A program made the position numbers and the translations under genes. This document shows, piece by piece, positions 24,377-30,745 of a stretch of DNA of 44,169 bases. The stretch covers positions 1 to 44,169 of the forward strand of contig CAYSPJ010000032.1 in the NCBI GenBank assembly GCA_964432875.1. Direction: 5' to 3'. The notes beneath the pieces were generated by a model. That model was not told the origin of the DNA, searched no databases, and saw only the letters and a program-made list of their open reading frames with translations. Numbering within the stretch: position 1 is the stretch's first letter; each line of letters starts with the position of its first letter. Source of the stretch: JACJYE01 sp964432875. Lineage in GTDB: Bacteria; Bacteroidota; Bacteroidia; Chitinophagales; Saprospiraceae.

Positions 24377-25312
24377 ATGCCCGACCGCCGCCGCCAATAT
24401 GACATCCTTTCCACCGGGGAATTGCTGGTGGATTTGATTTCCGCCGATTTTACCGATAGCCTCGAGGAGGCGCAACTCTTCAAGCGCCTGCCAGGGGGCA
24501 GCCCCGCCAATTTGTGTATGAACATGGCCCGCCTGGGCAATCATACGCTGCTGGCCGCAACGCTTGGGCAAGATGACATCGGCCGCTATCTCTTCGATAT
24601 CGTCCAAAATCTGGGGGTGGACTGCCGCCTGATGCGCTGGGAGGAAAGCCCGACCACCCTGATCCTGGTGACGCGCTCCCGGCAGGTCTCCAACTTTGAA
24701 GCTTATCGCGGGGCAGACTGCCTTATCCTGGAGGAACAGTTCCCGGATGAAATATTGGCGCAAACGGCGATTTTCCATACCACTTGCTTTGCATTGAGCC
24801 TACCGCCTGCCCAAGGCAACATCATGCGTGCCGCCGTGCGTGCCGCCGCGCTGGGGGCGCAGCTTAGCATTGATATCAACTACGCCCAAAAAATCTGGAA
24901 AGATCAAGAACAGGCCCAGCAGATTGTGAGGGAATATTGCCGCTTGGGGCCCTTAGTTAAAGCCAGCGAGGTAGATTGGGAGCGTCTCTACGACTCAAAG
25001 CTGGAAGACCCGGAAGCCGCCGCCGCCCATTTTTTAGCACTGGGAGCACGGGAGGCTTGTATCACCTTGGGCGCCGAAGGCTGCTTCGTGGCTAATGCCG
25101 AAGAACAACTGTTCCTTCCCGCCCGCAAAATAGAGGTCAAAGACACTACAGGCGCTGGAGACGCCTTCTGGTCGGGATATCTCACGGCTTGGCTCGACGG
25201 GTTGCCTCTGAGCCGGCGCGCCGAGGCAGCCCGCCGCATGGCAGAGTTGAAGCTGGGCTGTTTTGGGCCGCTCCCTCAGCGCGTGGAGCGAGAGCGTATT
25301 TATATGGTGTGA
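24377..25312 (+). CDS. PfkB-family carbohydrate kinase (fructokinase-like)
   Basis: The 311-residue product belongs to the ribokinase/PfkB family that phosphorylates sugars with ATP. GGSPANLCMNMARLG (residues 40-54) is the N-terminal substrate motif. The C-terminal signature DTTGAGDAFWSGYL contains the catalytic base Asp262. The opening STGELLVDLIS is closest to fructokinases, so fructose is the best guess, but a related sugar is possible. Length is normal. The last 13 bases overlap the end of the convergent stress-protein gene. Confidence 0.88.
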   Translation: MPDRRRQYDILSTGELLVDLISADFTDSLEEAQLFKRLPGGSPANLCMNMARLGNHTLLAATLGQDDIGRYLFDIVQNLGVDCRLMRWEESPTTLILVTRSRQVSNFEAYRGADCLILEEQFPDEILAQTAIFHTTCFALSLPPAQGNIMRAAVRAAALGAQLSIDINYAQKIWKDQEQAQQIVREYCRLGPLVKASEVDWERLYDSKLEDPEAAAAHFLALGAREACITLGAEGCFVANAEEQLFLPARKIEVKDTTGAGDAFWSGYLTAWLDGLPLSRRAEAARRMAELKLGCFGPLPQRVERERIYMV

Positions 25313-26148
25313 GCCGGGATGGACAGGATGGGCGTGTCAGAATGATAGGACATCATCTTGGCCCGGCTGTAGTTGAATAACGCATCCAGGAACGAGCGTT
25401 TATGGGCAATCATGGCCAGGATGTCGATTTGTTTTTCCTTCAGAAAATCCATGATGGCCCCTTCTATACTGTTGCCCTCGATGACGTGAAAATGGATGTT
25501 TTCACCACTGACCTCCAGCTCGGCCTTAAACTTGTCCATGGTATGGGTGTGGAAGTCTGCGTGGGCGAGGTCCACGTTGATGCAGTGGATATTGGCTTGA
25601 AAAGGGGCCAGGATTTCAACGATTTGAGCTAGCGCTTTCTTCTCCTCATCCTGATAGGAAACGGTAAAAGCAACCTGGTCGATCTGGCCATCGAAGGTGG
25701 TTTTTTCCGGTACGGCCAGCACGGGGCAAGGCGAGCTTTCCAGGATAGCTCCGGCAACACTGCCCAGGAAGAGCTTTTTCAGGCCGCTGGCACCAGTAGT
25801 ACCCATTACGATCAAATCGGCTTCTTCTTCTTTGGCTGACTGCAAGATCGTATCAACTACTTTACCCGGTTTAAGCGCGTGGTTGAGCTTTACATGGGCA
25901 AAGCCACTATCTATCTGGATAGTGCGCAGAGCCGGGATTGCCTTTCGGTATTGCTGAAATTCTTCGAGGTCATAAGAGTTGTAGAAGTCGTCTAATGTGC
26001 GCGGCAATGCACCTGACTTCACCTCCGGTTTAGGGTAGATATGCAGGGTGGTAATGGTTGCCCCCGCTTTGTCTGCTAAATGAAGCGCAAAGATGAAAGC
26101 TTTATTGGCAGCCTCCGAGAAGTCGGTAGGGAAGAGGATTTTTTTCAT
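25300..26148 (-). CDS. Universal stress protein, two UspA domains
   Basis: The 282-residue protein has two tandem UspA folds. The first (about 1-145) starts with KILFPTDFSEAANKAF and has the nucleotide-loop sequence MGTTGASGLKKLFLGSVAGAI followed by SSPCPVLAVP. The second (about 155-280) is more diverged: its loop reads IAHKRSFLDALFNYSRAKM and lacks the G-2x-G-9x-G(S/T) pattern, so only the first domain is likely to bind ATP. In many bacteria such tandem proteins belong to oxygen-limitation or starvation regulons. It lies 98 bp downstream of, and in the same direction as, the mini-thioredoxin gene, and may share its control region. Confidence 0.93.
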   Translation of the reverse strand: MKKILFPTDFSEAANKAFIFALHLADKAGATITTLHIYPKPEVKSGALPRTLDDFYNSYDLEEFQQYRKAIPALRTIQIDSGFAHVKLNHALKPGKVVDTILQSAKEEEADLIVMGTTGASGLKKLFLGSVAGAILESSPCPVLAVPEKTTFDGQIDQVAFTVSYQDEEKKALAQIVEILAPFQANIHCINVDLAHADFHTHTMDKFKAELEVSGENIHFHVIEGNSIEGAIMDFLKEKQIDILAMIAHKRSFLDALFNYSRAKMMSYHSDTPILSIPAHTI

Positions 26149-26246
26149 GGATAAAATTAGTGTAGGCGCTGTTTTGCCCGGCGAAATTTAGGCAAAAACT
26201 CCAATTTAGCGCGTATCAAGGAAAAAAAAATACTCGCGTAGGTTAA

Positions 26247-26504
26247 TTACTCTTCTGGAGAGCCCGCTATTTGGAGGTGTGCGGCGATAGCTTCGACTTC
26301 TGGCACCCGCCCGCTAGCTACGATCTGCCCATTGACAACCAAAGCGGGTATCGCATTAATGCCCAGGTTGATCATCGCCTGAATATCAGAGACTTCCTCT
26401 ACCTCTAGCTCTAGCCCCAACTCTGCTGCGGCAGCGTATAGGTTATCCATTAGCAAGCGGCAAAGCGAACAGCCAAACCCCAAAACCGTAACCTGCTTCC
26501 TCAT
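26247..26504 (-). CDS. Mini-thioredoxin / redox-active disulfide protein
   Basis: This 85-residue protein has the compact thioredoxin fold of the redox-active disulfide protein 2 family. The active-site pair is C-S-L-C (residues 13-16) after the first strand, and the cis-Pro motif NAIPALVVNG follows near residues 50-59. No signal peptide is present, so it works in the cytoplasm, probably as a thiol-disulfide carrier or a metalloid-related redox protein. It is followed by the universal stress protein gene. Its upstream region is shared with the kelch-like gene and contains TGAC-N4-GTCA boxes, which suggests redox-linked control. Confidence 0.88.
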   Translation of the reverse strand: MRKQVTVLGFGCSLCRLLMDNLYAAAAELGLELEVEEVSDIQAMINLGINAIPALVVNGQIVASGRVPEVEAIAAHLQIAGSPEE

Positions 26505-26576
26505 GTACTCACGCTTAATTCAATGGCGACATAAATTCAACATGGCGAAATTGGGCTTTTTTGCCAAGCGCAAAGG

Positions 26577-26588
26577 TGACTTTTGTCA
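26577..26588. promoter_or_regulatory. TGAC-N4-GTCA box 1
   Basis: A perfect TGAC-tttt-GTCA inverted repeat with the spacing of FNR-type sites. Read leftward, it touches a near-consensus -7 element for the mini-thioredoxin gene (CACCTTTG, minus strand, 26571-26578), which would fit repression of that promoter. Confidence 0.55.
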
Positions 26589-26604
26589 TCCCGCCCTTTT
26601 GATT

Positions 26605-26628
26605 TTTGTCATACCTTGACAAATGTCA
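26605..26628. promoter_or_regulatory. TGAC-N4-GTCA box 2 with overlapping inverted repeat
   Basis: TGAC-aaat-GTCA at 26617-26628 shares its left half with a second inverted repeat, TTTGTCA-N5-TGACAAA at 26605-26623. The box centre is about 66 bases upstream of the predicted start of the kelch-like transcript. Confidence 0.6.
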
Positions 26629-26674
26629 GTTCGAAAGGATGACAGGCATCAGAGGGGGCGATACCCTATCCGCC

Positions 26675-26682
26675 TACATTTG
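26675..26682 (+). promoter_or_regulatory. -7 promoter element of the kelch-like gene
   Basis: TACATTTG is an exact TAnnTTTG match, 20 bases before the ATG at 26703. The -33 position (about 26651-26656) is purine-rich and has no TTG, so the promoter probably needs an activator. Confidence 0.6.
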
Positions 26683-26702
26683 TTTGATTTAAAGCTAAAG
26701 CC

Positions 26703-27488
26703 ATGAGAAACTTCCTTGCTTGCAGCGCTATAATTCTATTGGTTATGCCGCCATTATTTTCACAGACTATCCGCACGCCACCACCTCGGGCCTTCGACTT
26801 ATACCCCACGTTGCGAGATATGTATGGCTATGCCATCGGGCAGTATGAGGATTATCTGCTCATCTTTGGCGGCAGCATCCGGGCAGATATGCCGGAACAG
26901 TATAAAGACGATTTCCCCAATCTGGAGATTTTACTGATCGATATGAAGAGACAGCGCGCGGCGGCTTATACTACGGGCAATCTGGAGGGCTTTCTCGCGG
27001 AGCAGGCTGGCGCTACAGGTATGGCTTATTGTCAAAAGGGCAGTACGCTTTATCTGCTAGGCGGTTATGGCTACAGCGAATCTATGGGGCAATTCATCAC
27101 TTTTCCCTATCTGACGGCTATCGAACTGGATGCCACCGTGGAGGCGCTACTGGCCGGCAAGACTCCCAAAGCTTATTTTTACCAGCTCTCTGACGAGCGC
27201 ATGGCTATCTTTGATGGGGTTATGGACTACCAGGGGGAAGAATTTTTCCTGGTGGGCGGCAAATTTGCCTACAAACTCCACCCTTTTTCCACCCAACCGC
27301 TCTATTTTGAAGACGGCAGGCAAGGCGAAGCACATACTTTCCGCCTGCAAGGCGAAGGCAAGAGCCTGCAGCTTTCAGACTTCAATACCTGGTACAGCCT
27401 CGAAGATTTTCGCGACTACTACGGGCCTTTACTGCCAGAAGCTATTGAGAAAGAGCTGCAGCACCTGCTTCCTAAAACAGCGCAGTGA
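26703..27488 (+). CDS. Secreted kelch-repeat-like protein
   Basis: The 261-residue product has a signal peptide (hydrophobic residues 4-20, cleavage after F-S-Q) and is otherwise soluble. Three segments end in the double-Gly pattern of kelch blades: YLLIFGGS, TLYLLGGYGYS and EFFLVGGKFAYK, each followed by a strand. The number of blades seems too small for a full propeller, so it may be a partial or atypical one. No catalytic residues or sorting domain are visible. It has its own promoter and upstream operator-like boxes, and faces away from the mini-thioredoxin gene. Its role is unknown. Confidence 0.75.
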   Translation: MRNFLACSAIILLVMPPLFSQTIRTPPPRAFDLYPTLRDMYGYAIGQYEDYLLIFGGSIRADMPEQYKDDFPNLEILLIDMKRQRAAAYTTGNLEGFLAEQAGATGMAYCQKGSTLYLLGGYGYSESMGQFITFPYLTAIELDATVEALLAGKTPKAYFYQLSDERMAIFDGVMDYQGEEFFLVGGKFAYKLHPFSTQPLYFEDGRQGEAHTFRLQGEGKSLQLSDFNTWYSLEDFRDYYGPLLPEAIEKELQHLLPKTAQ

Positions 27489-27502
27489 GCCGGTTGGGAA
27501 AC

Positions 27503-27518
27503 ATTGACAAAAGTCAAT
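27503..27518. promoter_or_regulatory. TGAC-N4-GTCA box 3 (best copy)
   Basis: The 16-base site is ATTGAC-aaaa-GTCAAT, the most extended palindrome of the four boxes. Its centre lies 22 bases, about two helical turns, before that of box 4. Confidence 0.6.
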
Positions 27519-27526
27519 GGGGATAG

Positions 27527-27538
27527 TGACCAAGGTCA
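27527..27538. promoter_or_regulatory. TGAC-N4-GTCA box 4
   Basis: TGAC-caag-GTCA occupies the place of the missing -33 element, centred about 42 bases before the predicted start of the small transcript. This is the position of class II activator sites in CRP/FNR-controlled promoters. Confidence 0.6.
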
Positions 27539-27561
27539 TTTCAAAAGGCAGGAATAGCGCT

Positions 27562-27569
27562 TAGCTTTG
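27562..27569 (+). promoter_or_regulatory. -7 promoter element of the small transcript
   Basis: TAGCTTTG matches TAnnTTTG exactly. It has no TTG at -33; box 4 lies there instead. The next gene on this strand begins only at 30746, beyond a strong terminator, so the promoter serves the short unit. Confidence 0.55.
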
Positions 27570-27575
27570 CTTCGT

Positions 27576-27733
27576 AAACAAACAAAAAGCAAAAGCAATC
27601 GGCTAATCTTCTATAACATGGTCAATTGGGTGTTCAATCTTTAAGGCCGGCGAGGAGTGTTAGTTTAGTTGTTAAGTTTTATCGCCGGCTGGCGCTGTCG
27701 CTCTGATTTATTTTTCAGAGCGACAGTTTTTTT
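27576..27733 (+). ncRNA. Putative regulatory small RNA, about 160 nt
   Basis: The unit runs from just after an exact -7 element to the end of a strong terminator. It contains a second hairpin, with perfect 8-bp arms at 27646-27653 and 27682-27689 around a 28-nt loop. The only ATG reading frame (27618-27644) would encode eight residues, so it is probably non-coding, although a tiny peptide cannot be excluded. The start point is estimated from the promoter and may be off by several bases. The target is unknown. Alternatively, the region is simply the 3' untranslated part of the kelch-like gene. Confidence 0.45.
27695..27733 (+). terminator. Strong rho-independent terminator
   Basis: A perfect 12-bp stem (27695-27706 with 27715-27726), an 8-nt AT loop and seven Ts (27727-27733). 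It would end both the small transcript and any read-through from the kelch-like gene. Confidence 0.9.
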
Positions 27734-27801
27734 GGGGCTACTCAGAAGCGCTATAGGGAGGGGAGTGCAGCCATGCTCTTAGAGTGTTCTTAGCAGGTGC
27801 T

Positions 27802-28758
27802 TTACTGCTCAAAGAGCGAATCCACAAAAGCTCTTTTATTGAAGACCTGAAGCTTGTCGATGGCTTCGCCTACGCCGATATATTTAATGGGTACTTTGAA
27901 CTGGTCGGAAATGCCAATCGCTACGCCCCCTTTGGCGGTGCCGTCGAGTTTGGTCAGGGCCAGGGCAGATACTTCGGTCGCTTCCGTGAAGTGGCGTGCC
28001 TGTTCGATGGCGTTTTGCCCAGTAGTCGCATCGAGTACCAACAGCACTTCGTGGGGGGCACCCTCCAGGCTCTTACTGATGGAGCGTTTGATTTTGCTCA
28101 GTTCCTTCATCAGGTTGAGCTTGGTATGCAGGCGCCCGGCGGTATCGATAATCGCTACATCGCATTGATGGTTGATGGCGTGCTGTACGGCTTCATAGGC
28201 TACGGCTGCGGGGTCGGTATTCATGCCTTTGCTATAGAAATCGCAGCCTACGCGATCGGCCCATATTTTAAGCTGATCGACGGCGGCGGCGCGGAAGGTG
28301 TCGCCTGCGCCCATTACCACGCGTTTACCCTGCTGTTTTAACTGATAGGCTAGTTTGCCGATTGTGGTCGTTTTACCCACTCCATTGACGCCAACCACCA
28401 TAATGACATAAGGTTTGACGCCAGCGGGCAGGGAGTAGTCTTCAACATCGACCGTATTATTCTCTGATAGGAGCTGTACGATTTCGTCGCGCAGTATTTC
28501 ATTGAGCTCGGCCGTGCCCAGGTACTTATCACGGGCCACCCGAGCCTCGATACGCTCGATGATTTTGATGGTCGTCTCCAGCCCCACATCAGAAGAGATG
28601 AGGATGGCCTCCAGCTCGTCCAGCACTTCAGCATCGACCGTCGATTTGCCAGCGATGGCTTTGGAGAGCTTCCCAAAGAAGTTTTCTTTGGTTTTTTCCA
28701 GGCCTTTGTCGAGTTCCTGTTTTTTTTCTTTGTTGAAGAACTTATTGAAAAAGCTCAT
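27802..28758 (-). CDS. ftsY: Signal recognition particle receptor FtsY
   Basis: The 318-residue SRP GTPase docks SRP-bound ribosomes at the inner membrane for co-translational insertion. The short charged N-terminus (A domain reduced to about 30 residues) is followed by the helical N domain (about 30-105) and the G domain. The P-loop GVNGVGKTT lies at residues 123-131, with GDTFRAAAVDQL, DTAGR and TKLDG in order. The compact A domain is usual for Bacteroidota. It lies downstream of the ribosomal protein genes but behind a terminator, so it may have its own promoter or depend on read-through. Confidence 0.96.
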   Translation of the reverse strand: MSFFNKFFNKEKKQELDKGLEKTKENFFGKLSKAIAGKSTVDAEVLDELEAILISSDVGLETTIKIIERIEARVARDKYLGTAELNEILRDEIVQLLSENNTVDVEDYSLPAGVKPYVIMVVGVNGVGKTTTIGKLAYQLKQQGKRVVMGAGDTFRAAAVDQLKIWADRVGCDFYSKGMNTDPAAVAYEAVQHAINHQCDVAIIDTAGRLHTKLNLMKELSKIKRSISKSLEGAPHEVLLVLDATTGQNAIEQARHFTEATEVSALALTKLDGTAKGGVAIGISDQFKVPIKYIGVGEAIDKLQVFNKRAFVDSLFEQ

Positions 28759-28787
28759 TTCTGGTGATTTTCAGGCTTGGGTACTTG

Positions 28788-28834
28788 CGGAAATAAATAA
28801 AGAGGCTTCCCTTTTGTGCAAAAGGAAAGCCTCT
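28788..28834 (-). terminator. Terminator after the rpmB-rpmG-DUF4295 genes
   Basis: On the minus strand a 16-bp stem with one mismatch (28801-28816 with 28819-28834, loop of two bases) is followed by a T-rich tail. It separates the DUF4295 gene from ftsY. Confidence 0.75.
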
Positions 28835-28871
28835 CCATTCAGCTTGCAGCTTGGGAAGCCAAAGCTGCAAT

Positions 28872-29048
28872 TTATTTGCTGGCAAAAAACGCTTCCACCT
28901 CGTCTTTGCGGATAATAACCTCCTTATAGGTGTATTTGCCAGTCTTAGGATCCTTTATGCTTTTTACCACTTTTACATGGTCACGGCCGGAGCCGGCATT
29001 AGCCGAACGTTGGGCGACCCGGGCGTTTTTTGATACTTTCTTTGCCAT
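28872..29048 (-). CDS. DUF4295 small basic protein (probable ribosomal protein)
   Basis: This 58-residue ORF encodes a highly basic protein that begins MAKKVSKNARVAQRS and ends in EVEAFFASK. It matches the DUF4295 family, which occurs in Bacteroidota directly after rpmG. From memory, it has been identified as a constituent of the large ribosomal subunit in Flavobacterium (named bL38); treat that as recollection, not as shown here. The order tRNA-Arg, rpmB, rpmG, DUF4295 fits a ribosomal role. The ATG at 29048 is the only start that keeps the family N-terminus. Confidence 0.9.
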   Translation of the reverse strand: MAKKVSKNARVAQRSANAGSGRDHVKVVKSIKDPKTGKYTYKEVIIRKDEVEAFFASK

Positions 29049-29129
29049 TTTACTTCACTTTTGATGTTATTGAGTTAGTAACACCCCAAAAATAAGCATT
29101 ATTGCCATAACATACAAGCCTGCGGGCGC

Positions 29130-29318
29130 TTATTTAATTTCCCGGTGAACCGTCATGCGCTTCAGGATGGGGTTGAACTTTTTCAGCTCGAGCCTGTCCG
29201 GTGAGTTTTTACGGTTCTTTTGCGTGACATAGCGGGAGGTGCCCGGCATGCCCGAGTTTTTATGCTCAGTACATTCGAGGATAATCTGGATGCGGTTTCC
29301 TTTGCTCTTCTTAGCCAT
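29130..29318 (-). CDS. rpmG: 50S ribosomal protein L33
   Basis: The 62-residue product is the small L33 protein of the large ribosomal subunit. It starts MAKKSKGNRIQIILECTEHK and contains RYVTQKNRKNSPDRLELKKF(N/C)P. Only one Cys remains of the two C-x-x-C pairs of the zinc-binding form, so this is the zinc-free (C-minus) type. It sits 21 bp downstream of rpmB and 81 bp upstream of the DUF4295 gene. Confidence 0.97.
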   Translation of the reverse strand: MAKKSKGNRIQIILECTEHKNSGMPGTSRYVTQKNRKNSPDRLELKKFNPILKRMTVHREIK

Positions 29319-29339
29319 CTTGCTTGGAGTTTAAAAATT

Positions 29340-29588
29340 TTACAATTCTACGCCCGCGTCGAAGCCTTTTCTTTTGGCTTCTTGAAGGAACTCGTAAATG
29401 CCGAGTTTATCAATGCAGCGCATCGCGTGGGCCGAAACTTTGAGCGTTACCCACTCATCTTTCTCAGGGATATAGAAGCGCTTCTTCTGCAGGTTGGGCA
29501 GAAAGCGGCGGCGCGTTTTACGGTTGGAGTGCGAAACCGAATTGCCGGACATCGGACGCTTCCCGGTTAGTTGACAAACTTTAGACAT
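29340..29588 (-). CDS. rpmB: 50S ribosomal protein L28
   Basis: The 82-residue protein begins MSKVCQLTGKRPMSGNSVSH and contains NRKTRRRFLPNLQKKRF, the family core that contacts 23S rRNA. Only one Cys is present, so it is the zinc-free type. I use the ATG at 29588 since the frame upstream to 29618 runs into the tRNA-Arg gene. The start lies just 18 bases after the tRNA 3' end, so tRNA processing should create the mRNA 5' end. Confidence 0.96.
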   Translation of the reverse strand: MSKVCQLTGKRPMSGNSVSHSNRKTRRRFLPNLQKKRFYIPEKDEWVTLKVSAHAMRCIDKLGIYEFLQEAKRKGFDAGVEL

Positions 29589-29606
29589 GGTAACAATACT
29601 TTTTAG

Positions 29607-29680
29607 TGACTCCGTCAAGATTCGAACTTGAAACCTTCTGATCCGTAGTCAGATGCTCTATCCAATTGAGCTACGGAGCC
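29607..29680 (-). tRNA. tRNA-Arg (anticodon ACG)
   Basis: A full 74-base cloverleaf is readable on the minus strand. The acceptor stem GGCTCCG pairs with CGGAGTC (one G-T pair). The D-arm contains AGCTC and GAGC. The anticodon stem TCTGA/TCAGA holds the loop CTACGGA with anticodon ACG. The T-loop reads TTCGAAT. The discriminator base is A and no CCA is encoded. The first anticodon base A is normally edited to inosine to read CGN codons. Confidence 0.96.
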
Positions 29681-29700
29681 GTTTTTTTTAATTGCGGATG

Positions 29701-29731
29701 CAAAGGTAAGCCGATTTTTTTTCTTGCCAAA
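29701..29731 (-). promoter_or_regulatory. Consensus promoter of the tRNA-Arg/rpmB/rpmG unit
   Basis: On the minus strand TTTG (29728-29731) is followed, after 19 bases, by TACCTTTG (29701-29708), a full match to the Bacteroidota -33/-7 consensus. The tRNA starts 20 bases downstream. Confidence 0.85.
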
Positions 29732-29850
29732 GCCTTTAGCATTTTTTTTTGCAAAAGGTTTAGGAAGGGGATTTCATTTGCATTACATCGCTTTCAACCG
29801 CACCAGGGGGGCAAAAGTTTCCCCTGGCGGGCATTTTTCAGCTTTGCGGT

Positions 29851-30420
29851 TCAATCGCGGAGGAACTCCAGTTCATCGCGGGGCGATAATTTCGCCATGA
29901 CGGAAGGCTGGGCGGCCATTTTATCGCTGCGGCGATAGCGGGAGACGTAGTCCACTTTTTCAATCACATCGGAGCTGATGGCCCCGAAGTGGATGGGGTA
30001 ATAGCCCTGGCGCAGGTCGGCGGGTATGGCGACGAGGGGGTGGCCCAAGGCTTTGATGAGCGTGGCGCAGTAGTTGTCTTGTACCAGGCGGATGGCAACG
30101 CTGCCATCTTCAGCGGGGATGCTTGCCGACAGATTGCGCGCCTCGCCATAGACGATGGTCAGTGGGCGGAGGTGGTAAAGCAGCAGGGTTTCAATGCGAG
30201 GGTGCAGCCTGCCGACGTAGTGCCGCAGCATCTCCAGTGAATTGACCAGCACTTCCATGCTCAGGGCATCGTCATTTTGCCTGAACTGGCAGATGCTGGC
30301 TACAGCTTCTTCGTTGCAGGCGTCGCAGCCGATGCTCCATACCGTATCAGTAGGATAAAGGATCAGGCCGCCCTTGCGCAGGGTAGATAGGGCGCTATCG
30401 AGGTCGTAGTTTTGAACCAT
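29851..30420 (-). CDS. YrdC/Sua5-domain protein with degenerate active site
   Basis: The 189-residue product has the YrdC fold of threonylcarbamoyl-AMP synthases, which make the t6A precursor for tRNA. The N-terminal GGLILYPTDTVWSIGCDA is typical. However, the ligand-binding K-x-R and S-x-N signatures are not kept. The first reads Q-F-R in CQFRQNDDALSM, with the Lys lost. The second reads P-A-D in VAIPADLRQG, where family members have a T-S-A-N segment. The C-terminus (VDYVSRYRR, QPSVMAKL) still aligns well. It is therefore probably a diverged paralogue with altered or lost activity rather than the main TsaC. ATG 30420 is preferred to 30450, whose ten extra residues are polar and not conserved. 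Confidence 0.75.
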   Translation of the reverse strand: MVQNYDLDSALSTLRKGGLILYPTDTVWSIGCDACNEEAVASICQFRQNDDALSMEVLVNSLEMLRHYVGRLHPRIETLLLYHLRPLTIVYGEARNLSASIPAEDGSVAIRLVQDNYCATLIKALGHPLVAIPADLRQGYYPIHFGAISSDVIEKVDYVSRYRRSDKMAAQPSVMAKLSPRDELEFLRD

Positions 30421-30745
30421 AGTAGCCCTTCCATTGGTAGAACTCGTCATATACGCATAACGTTTTGAGTCGTTAATAACTCGGTTGTACAGCGATAATC
30501 GGTTTTGGGGAACATGCCAGGCTTTCCCCCTTATCAGGGCTTTGCTTGAAAATAGTGGCTAAGATAACAGCGCCTCCCAACGCTTGGTTCTGTCATTAAT
30601 ATTGCGAACCTGCAAAATATAATTCCAAATCGCCTGGATTTTGAAAACTATATTTATCTTGACCCTATTATGAAAACAACGCTATTTAAAAACTAAAAAC
30701 CAGGCTTGCTATTGTCCTGTTAAGCCTGATAGACTGTTAAAAACG
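30421..30745. other. 325-bp gap upstream of the T9SS PKD protein gene
   Basis: AT-rich sequence between divergent genes. It contains a weak leader hairpin, with perfect 7-bp arms at 30701-30707 and 30722-30728, and a poor -7 match near 30655. No ORF or RNA gene was recognised. Confidence 0.45.

Noticed and set aside
25300..25312. Overlap of convergent gene ends (PfkB kinase and stress protein)
   Set aside because: A 13-bp tail overlap is common in compact genomes and both reading frames are intact.
27618..27644. An eight-codon ATG frame in the small transcript as a leader peptide
   Set aside because: Too short to support on its own. It has no run of regulatory codons and no structural gene follows before the terminator.
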